From an uncultured Bacteroidales bacterium (GTDB taxonomy: Bacteria > Bacteroidota > Bacteroidia > Bacteroidales > Porphyromonadaceae), in assembly GCA_902489445.1 (NCBI GenBank), contig CABTZX010000002.1, forward strand, positions 1 through 64,000: 64,000 nucleotides of DNA. Reading direction: 5' to 3'. Position 1 is the stretch's first letter. Every line of letters begins with the position of its first letter. The notes beneath the pieces are model-generated. The model was not told the origin of the DNA. It worked only from the letters and a program-made list of their open reading frames with translations, and did not search any database. The translations under genes were made by a program, and so were the position numbers. Of this stretch, positions 25,231 to 33,387 are shown piece by piece.

Positions 25231-26673
25231 TTATAGCATACACGCTTTTTCTACCTCTTCGATAGTTGATTTCATCAAACGGTTATTCTCTACCTGATCT
25301 TCCACCACATTACAGGAATGAAGAACCGTGGCATGTGTGCGTCCACCGAGCATTTCTCCGATAGCGGTGAGCGGTTCATCGGTATATTTATGGGTCAGAT
25401 ACATTACGATCTGCCGTGCCATCACTATCTCCTGCTTTCTGCTTTTGCTTCGCATCTCCTCTGGAGTGATACCCAATTGCTTGGAAACAAGTTCCATAAA
25501 GCGTTCCAGCGTAAGCTCGGGTTCATCTATGCGTACATTTAGGCTGATAATTTCGTGCGCAAACTTCAGGTCAATTTCCTTTACCCCTCGTGCCACAGAG
25601 TGCGCCAAAAGGGTAGATATCGTGCCTTCAAGAGTGCGCAGGTTGCCGGTAACGCTCTTAACAATGTAGTTGACCACATCTTCGCTCAGCCTTACCGATT
25701 CCTGCTCCATTTTTTGATGGAGCACATTACGCCTCAATTCCTCGTCGGGACGGTCGATCTGCGTGGTACAAGATCCGGAGATGCGTGATGCCAACCGTTC
25801 GTGCAGGCCTTGTAGATCCACGGGTGGTTTGTCGCACGAAAGTACGATCTGCTTGCCCAACTGGAATAGGTGATTAAAGATCTGAAAGAAGGCAACTTGT
25901 GTTTTTTCCTTACCGATCAATCCCTGAATATCGTCTATCAAAAGTACGTCAACTTGCCGGTAGAAACGGGTGAAGTCGTCCGTCTTTCGGTTGCAGGAGG
26001 CGCTGGTGAACTGTTGCAAAAAAGTGTCACTCGAAATGTATAATACTTTCATTTCAGGGCGCTTGCGCACTATTTCCCATCCGATGGCATTGATAAGGTG
26101 CGTTTTGCCTACCCCGGGTGCCCCGTAAACAAAAAAAGGATTATAGGTATTCATCCCCGGCTTTTCGCTGATGTGACACGCTAAGGTACGCGAAACCTTG
26201 TTCGAATCGCTCTCGATAAAGGTATCGAAAGTGAAGTTCTCAATTAGGTTATGCTTCCAGCCGATAGTGTTTTGCGTGGGGGCAAGCTCTACATTTAAGT
26301 TACCTCCGGCATCAGAGCGGGATAGGGTAGTCATCGATCCGGCACCGGCAAGCGGGGTGCTGCTGTCGATGGGAGCAATGTATTTCAGTCGAGCTCCGCT
26401 TCCCAACAAACGTGTTAGTACCTCTGCAAAAAGGTACGAGTAATTCTTTTCGATGTACTCAATAAAAAAGTTGGACGGAACCCGTATGGTGAGCGTTGAG
26501 CCCACGCAGCTTACCGGTACAATCGGCCGAAACCAAGTATTGAACGAACGCTCCTCTAAGCGCTGTTTGAACAAAAGTAGAGCCGCACTCCACACTTCTT
26601 CGTGCGAGAGCTTGATATCCCCTTCGTTATTAAACAGCCCCTTTATAGCTGCAGAGCCTTCGTCAAATGCCAT
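25231..26673 (-). CDS. dnaA: Chromosomal replication initiator DnaA, 480 aa
   Basis: AAA+ ATPase that opens the replication origin. Domain I (about 20-105) precedes a short linker. The AAA+ domain has Walker A GAPGVGKTH (about 184-192), Walker B VLLIDDIQGL and the sensor II/arginine region near RISGSCTTQIDRPDEELRR. Domain IV carries the DNA-binding signature GGRTHATVLHSC near residue 450. Length is normal for Bacteroidetes. The 470 bases upstream hold its promoter and a candidate control region, but no cluster of consensus DnaA boxes. Confidence 0.97.
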   Translation of the reverse strand: MAFDEGSAAIKGLFNNEGDIKLSHEEVWSAALLLFKQRLEERSFNTWFRPIVPVSCVGSTLTIRVPSNFFIEYIEKNYSYLFAEVLTRLLGSGARLKYIAPIDSSTPLAGAGSMTTLSRSDAGGNLNVELAPTQNTIGWKHNLIENFTFDTFIESDSNKVSRTLACHISEKPGMNTYNPFFVYGAPGVGKTHLINAIGWEIVRKRPEMKVLYISSDTFLQQFTSASCNRKTDDFTRFYRQVDVLLIDDIQGLIGKEKTQVAFFQIFNHLFQLGKQIVLSCDKPPVDLQGLHERLASRISGSCTTQIDRPDEELRRNVLHQKMEQESVRLSEDVVNYIVKSVTGNLRTLEGTISTLLAHSVARGVKEIDLKFAHEIISLNVRIDEPELTLERFMELVSKQLGITPEEMRSKSRKQEIVMARQIVMYLTHKYTDEPLTAIGEMLGGRTHATVLHSCNVVEDQVENNRLMKSTIEEVEKACML

Positions 26674-26785
26674 AGTTCTGTCCTTCCTTAAATATTCTTT
26701 TTCGCTTTTGCAATGTGATCTGAGGCGTGTAAAAAACTACCGAACCTTACGATTCTTAAGCAGCCTCTTCTCAGTTGTTGCGTTG

Positions 26786-26816
26786 CAAAGGTAGTGCAAA
26801 GAGGGACGCATTGCAA
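26786..26816 (-). promoter_or_regulatory. dnaA promoter
   Basis: On the reverse strand TTG (26814-26816) and TACCTTTG (26786-26793) are separated by 20 bases, an excellent match to the Bacteroidetes pattern. The leader to the ATG would be about 110 bases. Confidence 0.75.
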
Positions 26817-27095
26817 CCCCGACATTTCGTCCGATTTTGTTTCCGTACGGTTAAGAACGTTTCTTTCAAACACTTGCTTCTTTGGGTTTTCAACAACACG
26901 GGGCATTCTTGTTATTGTGTTGAATATCAGTCTATAACATAGTGCTTATTCCGTGGAAACATAAGGTTCTGAACAGTTAATAAAATTACAAGTGGCTCAT
27001 GCATACCAACGTTGTTCCGTGAAACATCAGTGTACTATCCCAAAGGGCAAAGATTAGAATCATTCAAATCAATCTTTATCCTGTTAGGACAAGAA

Positions 27096-27129
27096 TACGG
27101 TGGCCTTGCAAAGTGCAGCGACCACCGTA
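27096..27129 (-). terminator. Hairpin terminator after metK
   Basis: TACGGTGG (27096-27103) pairs perfectly with CCACCGTA (27122-27129). On the metK strand it is followed by TTCTTGTCC, only weakly U-rich. Confidence 0.5.
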
Positions 27130-27146
27130 ACAACTTTCCATTCGGA

Positions 27147-28433
27147 TTACGCCAAAAGCTCCTTTTGTATGGTTTCAACTAAGTCTAATTTTTCCCATGT
27201 AAAGAGCTCTACTTCGCGCTCTACGCTGTGCCCATCGCTGTAGCGGAAGTGCTTCGTTACTAAGCGCGGAGTACGCCCAAAATGACCGTAAGCAGCGGTT
27301 TCGTGGTAGATAGGCGCACAAAGCTTGAGATGCTGCGCAATGGCATACGGACGAAGATCGAATATTTTACCGATTTTTCGTGCTATTTCGCCGTCGCTCA
27401 ACTTCGTTTTGTTCGTCCCAAACGTATTCACAAAAAGGCTTACAGGTTCTGCAACTCCAATAGCATAGGCTATTTGTATAGATGCTTCATCCGCAATGCC
27501 GGCGGCAACAAGGTTTTTCGCCAAATGGCGTGCTACATAAGCGCCCGAACGATCCACTTTAGAAGGATCTTTTCCGGAAAAGGCGCCGCCCCCGTGCCCC
27601 GAGCGTCCGCCGTATGTATCCACGATAATCTTGCGTCCGGTTACCCCCGTATCGCCGTAGGGCCCTCCGATCACGAATTTTCCCGTGGGGTTTACAAGTA
27701 GCTTGAAGCCCTTTTCGAACAAATGCTTATAAGCAGTGCCGTAGGACGAAATTACTTGTGGCAGAATTTGTTCCGCTATATCCTTACGAATTTGTTCCAG
27801 CATTGCTTCGTCCGCAGCTTCTTCTGCCTTGCGCGAAGCATCTTTCGGCTCAATAAAATTGTCGTGTTGCGTTGAAACTACTATAGTATCCACCCGTATG
27901 GGATGGTGATGATCGTCATATTCTACGGTAACTTGGCTTTTCGCATCCGGACGTAAATAGGGAATTACGCCCTCTTTGCGCGCTTTGGCAAGTTGCTTTA
28001 GGATTTCATTGCTCAAATCAACCGTCAAAGGCATATAATCCGGCGTTTCGTTAGTAGCGTACCCGAACATCATGCCTTGGTCTCCGGCTCCCTGTTCTTC
28101 CGGTTTTGTGCGCACAACGCCACGGTTTATATCGGGGCTTTGGTCGTGAATAGCGCTCAAAATACCGCAACTATCCGCAGCGAAGCCGTATTCGCTGTGT
28201 GTGTATCCTATTTCTCTGATTACGTCGCGAGCCACTTGATCGTAATCAACATGTGCCGTAGAGCGCACTTCTCCGCCCAAAACGAGCAATCCGCGAGTGA
28301 CCAATGCTTCAATTGCCACCTTGGAATCGCTGTCTGCAGCCAAATAATGATCCAATAACGTATCGGCTATTTGATCACACACTTTGTCGGGATGTCCCTC
28401 CGAAACGGATTCGGATGTAAAGAAATAACTCAT
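27147..28433 (-). CDS. metK: S-adenosylmethionine synthetase, 428 aa
   Basis: Makes S-adenosylmethionine from methionine and ATP. Signatures: SVSEGHPDKVCDQI, GAGDQGMMFGYA, the GGGAFSGKDPSKVDRS phosphate-binding loop and the C-terminal YGHFGR. It is somewhat longer than the E. coli enzyme, as in other Bacteroidetes. It has a strong promoter (28700-28731) and an unusually long leader of about 260 bases. SAM is needed here by the radical enzyme KamA among others. Confidence 0.97.
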   Translation of the reverse strand: MSYFFTSESVSEGHPDKVCDQIADTLLDHYLAADSDSKVAIEALVTRGLLVLGGEVRSTAHVDYDQVARDVIREIGYTHSEYGFAADSCGILSAIHDQSPDINRGVVRTKPEEQGAGDQGMMFGYATNETPDYMPLTVDLSNEILKQLAKARKEGVIPYLRPDAKSQVTVEYDDHHHPIRVDTIVVSTQHDNFIEPKDASRKAEEAADEAMLEQIRKDIAEQILPQVISSYGTAYKHLFEKGFKLLVNPTGKFVIGGPYGDTGVTGRKIIVDTYGGRSGHGGGAFSGKDPSKVDRSGAYVARHLAKNLVAAGIADEASIQIAYAIGVAEPVSLFVNTFGTNKTKLSDGEIARKIGKIFDLRPYAIAQHLKLCAPIYHETAAYGHFGRTPRLVTKHFRYSDGHSVEREVELFTWEKLDLVETIQKELLA

Positions 28434-28699
28434 ATTTGTTTTCCTCCTTGTCTACTTTCCTCTACTTTTCATTAATGAGCCGAAGGAATAGGACGGTGAA
28501 GAACCTCCCGGGAACCCTACATGCTGTGGGGTAGGTATAACGCAAACAACTAAATGGAACTGTTGAAACAGCCAACGTAACCTCCGTTGACGTGAAGTTT
28601 TAGCAGTTTTTTCTGTGGTTGCAAGCATCACAAATCCATCCACACAGGTGCTCGTAGTCCGGAACGCTCTATTCGTTCGCTCCCTCACGACCCTTGTGG
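28434..28699 (-). promoter_or_regulatory. Long metK leader, possible structured RNA with internal 58-codon frame
   Basis: Between the metK promoter and ATG lie about 260 untranslated bases. On the RNA strand the first part can fold: CCACA near the 5' end pairs with TGTGG about 55 bases on, enclosing a GAACG/CGTTC hairpin. A later CCTAC/GTAGG stem surrounds a GC-rich segment (CCCGGG). It does not match the SAM-I, SAM-II or SAM-III consensus that I know. A 58-codon open frame (28628 to 28452, starting MLATTEK) ends 18 bases before metK and could be a leader peptide or chance. Confidence 0.4.
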
Positions 28700-28731
28700 C
28701 AAAGGTAGCCAATAATATTTTTCTGACCAAA
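28700..28731 (-). promoter_or_regulatory. metK promoter
   Basis: On the reverse strand TTTG (28728-28731), 20 bases, then TACCTTTG (28700-28707): a near-ideal Bacteroidetes promoter. It fixes the start site at about 28695 and so reveals the long leader. Confidence 0.8.
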
Positions 28732-28829
28732 TGTATTGCTAATGAAAAAATATCCCATTTGTTGATGAAAGATAGTATTTGTCGCTTTCATCCATATCAG
28801 AGAATAAGTCCGATAATAGGAATAATTTG

Positions 28830-28865
28830 TTTGTTTACCTATTTGGAAACAAATTCCTATCTTTG
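28830..28865 (+). promoter_or_regulatory. higBA promoter with overlapping operator-like inverted repeat
   Basis: TATCTTTG (28858-28865) is the -7 box. Just upstream TTTGTTTACC (28830-28839) and TGGAAACAAA (28844-28853) form an inverted repeat around TATT, with an inner ATTTG/CAAAT dyad. It covers the -33 to -10 region, where autorepression by a HigA-type antitoxin would be expected. Confidence 0.6.
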
Positions 28866-28886
28866 TGGTAGTAATAGTGTGGTGTG

Positions 28887-29228
28887 ATGAGAGAAAGAAT
28901 CATCAAGATACTGCTCAGCGAAGAGGCGAAAGAATTTATCCTTTTGCAACCTGCAAAGGCGCAGGAGAAAATAACCTACAATCTGCGTAAATTGCAAAGT
29001 GGTATTATGGATAAAGATCTTTTCAAGAAATTGGAAGGATCGGAGATTTGGGAGCTTCGGACGTTATTTAATGGTATATGCTACCGATTGTTTGCTTTTT
29101 GGGATACTACTAAAGAGGCATTGGTTGTAGCCACTCACGGAATAAAAAAGAAAACAACCAAAACGCCTCAAAAGGAAATTCAAAGAGCGGAGCGTATGAG
29201 ACAAGATTACTTTAGGGAGGAACGATAA
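28887..29228 (+). CDS. higB: HigB/RelE-superfamily toxin, Gp49-like, 113 aa
   Basis: Toxin of a type II system, expected to cleave ribosome-bound mRNA. It has the RelE/HigB small alpha-beta pattern: helical N-terminus (KEFILLQPAKAQEKITYNLRKLQ), then LFKKLEGSEIWELRTLFNGICYRLFAF and VVATHGIKKKTTKTP, matching phage-derived Gp49-like/HigB proteins, with basic C-terminal residues. ATG at 28887 is preferred to the GTG at 28884. Toxin first, antitoxin second, 4 bases apart, is the HigBA order. Confidence 0.88.
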   Translation: MRERIIKILLSEEAKEFILLQPAKAQEKITYNLRKLQSGIMDKDLFKKLEGSEIWELRTLFNGICYRLFAFWDTTKEALVVATHGIKKKTTKTPQKEIQRAERMRQDYFREER

Positions 29229-29232
29229 GACC

Positions 29233-29565
29233 ATGTTAAAGATGAAGGTTACATCAGCGGATGAGTTGATTGATAACGTATGGGGTAAAGAGGGAACTCC
29301 AAAGCGCGAAGCAATGGAGGCGCAGCTGAAAGAGGATGTACAGGCGTACATGGTTGGCGAAGCAATTCGTAAGGCTCGCGTTGAACAGAATCTCACGCAA
29401 GAGGAATTAGGCGAACGGATTGGGGTTAAGCGGGCGCAAATTTGCAAAATAGAGAGTGGGAAAAGCTCACCAACCCTCTCTACGCTGAGCCGCGTGTTCC
29501 GAGCTTTGGGAATTTCCTCCGCAACGCTCGACCTTGACGGAGGTGCAAAAGTAGCTCTTTGGTAG
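29233..29565 (+). CDS. higA: HigA-type antitoxin, XRE-family HTH, 110 aa
   Basis: A classic helix-turn-helix lies at about residues 43-98 (IRKARVEQNLTQEELGERIG, then VKRAQICKIESGKSSPTL and LSRVFRALG). The N-terminal part would bind the toxin; the HTH would bind the inverted repeat over the promoter. It starts 4 bases after the toxin gene. Downstream is repeat locus D. Confidence 0.9.
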   Translation: MLKMKVTSADELIDNVWGKEGTPKREAMEAQLKEDVQAYMVGEAIRKARVEQNLTQEELGERIGVKRAQICKIESGKSSPTLSTLSRVFRALGISSATLDLDGGAKVALW

Positions 29566-30055
29566 CTTCATAAATATCCGTTTTATTCTGCTCAAATCAG
29601 AATAGATCGCTGCTGTTGCGCTCAAATTACAAGTTTAGAGAAGTGTATTACCTCTTTAAGAGCGGAATTTGGGGAGTAATTTCGCTCGATCTCAAGCTTG
29701 TTATGCTTGGTGACATATGCTACTAATATGCGCAAGAGGGGCTCCGACAAATGAAGAGTAGCTAAGAGATTACGTTTCTTCTTTATTACTGTGTGCTTCT
29801 GATATTCATATTCCTCGAAAGGTATATACCTATTGAGCGAAAGGTATATACATATTGAATGAAAGGTATATACCTTTTGATGGAGAGGTATATACCTTTG
29901 AGGAGAGAGGGGTATTCGGCTGAAAGAAAATAGAATAAATGTCGCGGAAAAGCATCCGTTCGCGTTAGCAAGAGCCACGCGAAATCAATATGAATCTAAT
30001 ACATCTATTCGGGGAAACGCTTGATCGTTTCTGATTCAGAAATGCGTGTAGGAGG
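29566..30055. other. Gap between higA and crcB (convergent) with repeat locus D
   Basis: About 490 bases with no supportable gene. It contains the four-unit 22-bp array at 29821-29908. A reverse frame of 118 codons crosses it, but its middle is simply translated repeat (Tyr-Ile-Pro and Val-Tyr-Thr stretches) and the remainder has no recognisable domain. Confidence 0.65.
29821..29908. repeat. 22-bp x4 GGTATATA array, locus D (between convergent genes)
   Basis: Units start at 29821, 29843, 29865 and 29887 (22-bp step). All four read GGTATATAC(C/A), then TAT or TTT. Three have the full GGTATATACC palindrome, so the transcript could form short hairpins from either side. Confidence 0.85.
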
Positions 30056-30433
30056 TCACGCACGTGATGGGGATTGGAGAAGAAAAGCGCAGCCGAAGGC
30101 GGCAACGCTCAATAGGACAGAGCAAAAAGCGTAGGCGAGTGCTTGAGCCCAGGCTCCGTTCCGGAGTAAGTTAACGATGTCGGAACTGAAAGTGCCGAAT
30201 GTAGTGAATCCGCCGCATAGTCCCACGGCGAGTAAGAGCCGAAAGGTGTCGTTTGTTCGAATAGATCCGGTGCAACTCACTGATATCCACCCCAAAAGAA
30301 AGGATCCGAGTATATTAACCAAAAGAGTGGAAATGGTGTTGTGCCAGCCTACCCAATTGACCAAAACAGATACCCCGTAGCGCAGTAAAGCACCGGTGCC
30401 ACCACCTACAAAAACCCATAGTGCGTTGTGCAT
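30056..30433 (-). CDS. crcB: Fluoride exporter CrcB/Fluc, 125 aa
   Basis: Small dual-topology fluoride channel. Four hydrophobic helices are seen, with GGGTGALLRYGVS, the conserved VNILGSFLLGW (channel Asn) and GGFTTFGTFSSD (fluoride-coordinating Phe residues). No fluoride-riboswitch signature was recognised in the 250 bases upstream, though a nested hairpin is present. It lies downstream of ackA beyond a terminator. Confidence 0.94.
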   Translation of the reverse strand: MHNALWVFVGGGTGALLRYGVSVLVNWVGWHNTISTLLVNILGSFLLGWISVSCTGSIRTNDTFRLLLAVGLCGGFTTFGTFSSDIVNLLRNGAWAQALAYAFCSVLLSVAAFGCAFLLQSPSRA

Positions 30434-30469
30434 TCTATTTGCTAAGGAAAGAAAGGAATTATTGAATTA

Positions 30470-30516
30470 GGATGCCTTTGGTTGTATATTCGTTGTACAA
30501 CCAATCGTTGGCATCC
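30470..30516. repeat. Nested perfect inverted repeats upstream of crcB
   Basis: Outer arms GGATGCC (30470-30476) and GGCATCC (30510-30516), and inner arms GGTTGTA (30480-30486) and TACAACC (30496-30502), form a two-tier hairpin about 40 bases upstream of the crcB start. In the crcB transcript it would be a leader structure; it might otherwise be a terminator or a protein-binding site. Confidence 0.6.
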
Positions 30517-30614
30517 GGATAAGGGACGATGATAAAGGAACGTTTCGTAATGCACGGCAAGTGATAAGGATCGGTGCAAAATCATCGTGGATGAGGTCAT
30601 TTGAGAAAAAGAAT

Positions 30615-30669
30615 AGGGTACTCCTACCCCAAGCAACCAATAAGTGGTCAAAGCGGTAGAGAGTACCCT
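30615..30669 (-). terminator. Terminator after ackA
   Basis: AGGGTACTC (30615-30623) pairs with GAGTACCCT (30661-30669), extended by CTACC/GGTAG with one bulge, giving about 14 bp. On the ackA strand it is followed by ATTCTTTTTC. Confidence 0.75.
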
Positions 30670-30683
30670 AAAAATAGTGTCTA

Positions 30684-31880
30684 TTAGCGTACGATTTCGT
30701 ACGTATCGGTGGCAATCATCAGCTCTTCGTCGGTAGGAACAACCAAAACCTTTACGCGGCTTTGGGGAGTGCTGATTACAGCTTCCTCTCCGTGTACGGC
30801 AGCATTATGTTTCTTATCGATTTCGATGCCCATAAATTCCATATGATCACATACGGTTTCGCGTGTTATGGTCTGATTTTCGCCTACACCCCCGGTGAAG
30901 ACAAGCAGATCAAGCCCGCCCATTGCAGCGGCAAAAGCACCCAAGAATTTACGAATCTGATAGTCGTACATCTTTAGCGCGAGCTTGGCGCGTTCATTTC
31001 CTTGGCTGATAGCTTCTTCTATCTCGCGCATATCGGAGGAAACTCCGCTTACTCCGAGCACACCGCTCTTTTTGTTGATCACTTCGGAAAGCTCATCGTA
31101 GCTCAGTCCGGCTTCCTTCCCCAGATGAATAAGAGCACCGGCATCTAAACAGCCGCTTCGTGTGCCCATCATCAATCCTTCCATTGTGGTCATCCCGAGG
31201 GAGGTATCCAGCACTTTGCCGTTCAGAATGGCATTCATTGAAGCTCCGTTGCCGATGTGTGCGGTAACTATTTTGGATTTATTGTAATCCAATCCGGTTA
31301 TTTCGCAGGCACGACGGCTTACATAGCGGTGGCTGGTGCCGTGGAAGCCATATTTGCGGATGCCGTATTTGGCGCAATAGTCGTAGGGAAGTGCATAGCG
31401 ATAGACATACTCCGGCATGGTTTGCTGAAAAGCGGTATCGAATACACCTACCTGAGGAGCCTTGGGTAGTAATTCCGTAACGGCACGAACGCCACTGAGC
31501 GTAGCCGGGTTGTGTAGTGGGGCGAGGTTCGTGAATTCGATTACGTCGCTAATTACTTTATCAGTAATCAGAACGCTCTTGTTGTACCGATCTCCACCGT
31601 GTACCAACCGATGTCCAACGGCACTAATTTCGTCCAAGCTTTCAAGGCAACCGTACTCTTTACCCAAAAGCGTTTGCAGGATGAAATCAATAGCGGCTGT
31701 GTGCTCTTTAAGCGGCTTCTCAAGGATAACCTTTTCTCCGTTAGGTAGCTTTACCTTAAGAAAACTGCCTTCAAGCCCTAACTTTTCGACTTGCCCTTGA
31801 GCAACTACCGTACCTTGGGGCATATCAATCAGCTTATATTTTACCGAACTGCTTCCGCAGTTAAGCACTAAAATCTTCAT
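30684..31880 (-). CDS. ackA: Acetate kinase, 398 aa
   Basis: Makes ATP and acetate from acetyl phosphate. Signature MKILVLNCGSSSVKY starts at the ATG at 31880 (a start 21 bases earlier adds MKQTTTN and is less likely). HRLVHGGDRY, GVFDTAFQQTMP, YGFHGTSHRYV and HIGNGAS motifs are complete. With pta, 31 bases upstream, it forms the substrate-level phosphorylation branch that would take acetyl-CoA from the lysine pathway. Confidence 0.97.
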   Translation of the reverse strand: MKILVLNCGSSSVKYKLIDMPQGTVVAQGQVEKLGLEGSFLKVKLPNGEKVILEKPLKEHTAAIDFILQTLLGKEYGCLESLDEISAVGHRLVHGGDRYNKSVLITDKVISDVIEFTNLAPLHNPATLSGVRAVTELLPKAPQVGVFDTAFQQTMPEYVYRYALPYDYCAKYGIRKYGFHGTSHRYVSRRACEITGLDYNKSKIVTAHIGNGASMNAILNGKVLDTSLGMTTMEGLMMGTRSGCLDAGALIHLGKEAGLSYDELSEVINKKSGVLGVSGVSSDMREIEEAISQGNERAKLALKMYDYQIRKFLGAFAAAMGGLDLLVFTGGVGENQTITRETVCDHMEFMGIEIDKKHNAAVHGEEAVISTPQSRVKVLVVPTDEELMIATDTYEIVR

Positions 31881-31911
31881 ATTTGTTGTGGTTTGTTTCA
31901 ATGGGTAGTTC

Positions 31912-32928
31912 CTATTTGCTTTGAGTCTTTTTGAGCGAGATAGCCTGATTGGCCGTCATAGCGATAAGATTATAGATATCTTCCGCAGCACATCCGCGGC
32001 TCAAATCGTTAACCGGAGCAGCCATTCCTTGGAAAACCGGTCCGATAGTGGTAGCACCACCGAGGCGTTCCACCATTTTGTATGCCACATTGCCCACTTC
32101 CAAAGAGGGGAAAATCAGCACGTTGGCGCGTCCTGCCACTTTACTGTTGGGCGCTTTCAGCTTACCTACCTTTTCAACCAAAGCAGCGTCTGCCTGCAAC
32201 TCACCATCAATAGCTAAATCGGGAGCCATTTCCTTGGCAATGCGGGTGGCTTCAACCACTTTATCTACATCATCGCCTTTACCGCTTCCCATTGTGGAGT
32301 AGCTGAGCAAGGCAACGCGCGGATCGATGCCACATACGTCGCGAGCCGTTTCAGCGGAGCATATGGCTATTTCAGCCATTTCCTGTGCACTGGGGCGAGG
32401 GGTAACCGCTACATCGGCAACGAGTACAAATCCGTTGTCACCGTACTGGCTCTTTGTGAAGAGTAGGAAAGCACCACTAACACATTTAATACCCGGTTTT
32501 GTTTTAATAATCTGAAGAGCCGGACGAAGCACATCCTTTGTGTAATTAATTGCTCCGGCCACAAAGCCATCGGCATCGTGAGCTTTCACCATCAAACAGC
32601 CGTAGTAAAGCGGATTGTTTACTAACTCTTCGGCTTCTTCACGGGTAAGACCTTTACTCTTGCGTAGTTCGACCAACAAATCTACATAGCTTGCGCGTTT
32701 GTCGCTTTCTGCCGGATTGATGATTTCAGCCTTTTCAATGTTTGCCAAACCAAGCTCTTTTGCCAAGGACAGGATTTCCGTTTTGTTCCCTAACAGTATG
32801 GGGCAGGCTACACCATCCTTGATTAATTTATCGGCAGCGGTGAGTGTTCGCGGCTCTGTACCTTCAGGTAGCACGATGCGTTGCTTATCTTCTTTGGCAC
32901 GTGCTATGATTTGCTTCATTAGTTCCAT
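31912..32928 (-). CDS. pta: Phosphate acetyltransferase, 338 aa
   Basis: Converts acetyl-CoA and phosphate to acetyl phosphate. It is the short, single-domain Pta lacking the N-terminal regulatory domains. Motifs include IVLPEGTEPRTL, GLTREEAEELV, LLSYSTMGSGKG and the C-terminal VFQGMAAPVNDLSRG. It precedes ackA in a two-gene operon. Confidence 0.96.
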   Translation of the reverse strand: MELMKQIIARAKEDKQRIVLPEGTEPRTLTAADKLIKDGVACPILLGNKTEILSLAKELGLANIEKAEIINPAESDKRASYVDLLVELRKSKGLTREEAEELVNNPLYYGCLMVKAHDADGFVAGAINYTKDVLRPALQIIKTKPGIKCVSGAFLLFTKSQYGDNGFVLVADVAVTPRPSAQEMAEIAICSAETARDVCGIDPRVALLSYSTMGSGKGDDVDKVVEATRIAKEMAPDLAIDGELQADAALVEKVGKLKAPNSKVAGRANVLIFPSLEVGNVAYKMVERLGGATTIGPVFQGMAAPVNDLSRGCAAEDIYNLIAMTANQAISLKKTQSK

Positions 32929-32981
32929 TTATTTTCCTCCTACTTGTGTAATATTGTTTTCCTTAAAACCGGTCAAAACAG

Positions 32982-33039
32982 AAAGCACCTCCGTTGAACT
33001 TTACCCTAAAGAGCCCGTTCCAACGGAAAAGAGTGCTTT
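32982..33039 (-). terminator. Hairpin after trxA
   Basis: AAAGCAC (32982-32988) pairs with GTGCTTT (33033-33039) and TCCGTTG (32990-32996) with CAACGGA (33021-33027). It lies between trxA and pta, followed on their strand by CTGTTTTGACC. Confidence 0.55.
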
Positions 33040-33069
33040 GCACGTTTACGATATACTACCGTTTTGCTA

Positions 33070-33387
33070 TTAGAGAAGCTTTTCAGCTTCTTCTCTCAGT
33101 ACTGCCTTCGTTTGTACGCCTACCAGCTTTTTCACTACTTCTCCGTTCTTATTAAAGAAAAGAATGGTAGGAATGTTTCGAACTCCGTATTGGGAAGGAA
33201 TTTCACTGTTAGCATCTACATCAATTTTGCCCACAATAATCCTTCCGGCGTATTCATCCGCTAACTCGTTTATCATAGGACCAACCATTTGACAAGGGCC
33301 ACACCAAGTTGCCCAAAAGTCGATGATAACAGGCAGACCTTCTGCCATTATTGCTTCGTACGAAGCATCCGTAATTTCCAATGCCAT
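33070..33387 (-). CDS. trxA: Thioredoxin, 105 aa
   Basis: Cytosolic disulfide reductase. The active site is DFWATWCGPCQM, with VDANSEIPSQYGVRNIPTILFF containing the cis-proline, and length is standard with no signal peptide. It lies between dnaE and pta, with its own promoter and a downstream hairpin. Confidence 0.96.
   Translation of the reverse strand: MALEITDASYEAIMAEGLPVIIDFWATWCGPCQMVGPMINELADEYAGRIIVGKIDVDANSEIPSQYGVRNIPTILFFNKNGEVVKKLVGVQTKAVLREEAEKLL

Larger units (their letters stand above)
26674..27146. other. dnaA upstream region: promoter, paired TTCCGTG motifs, metK terminator
   Basis: No gene is supported. It holds the dnaA promoter (26786-26816), two copies of a TTCCGTG-(G)-AAACAT motif at 26949-26962 and 27015-27027, and a hairpin after metK (27096-27129). 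I searched by eye for TTATCCACA-like DnaA boxes and found only weak partial matches, so an origin here is not supported. Confidence 0.6.

Noticed and set aside
26674..27146. Confirmed origin of replication upstream of dnaA
   Set aside because: Only weak partial DnaA-box matches and no A/T-rich unwinding tract beside them; location next to dnaA alone is not enough.
28434..28699. metK leader as a tRNA, tmRNA, SRP RNA or known SAM riboswitch
   Set aside because: No T-loop or CCA end, no tmRNA tag frame, no SRP GNRA-loop signature and no SAM-I/II/III core motif were found by eye.
29622..29978. Reverse 118-codon frame between higA and crcB
   Set aside because: Its centre is translated 22-bp repeat and the rest has no family resemblance.
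30434..30683. Fluoride riboswitch before crcB
   Set aside because: The hairpins present do not show the conserved crcB-motif sequence; only generic stems are seen.
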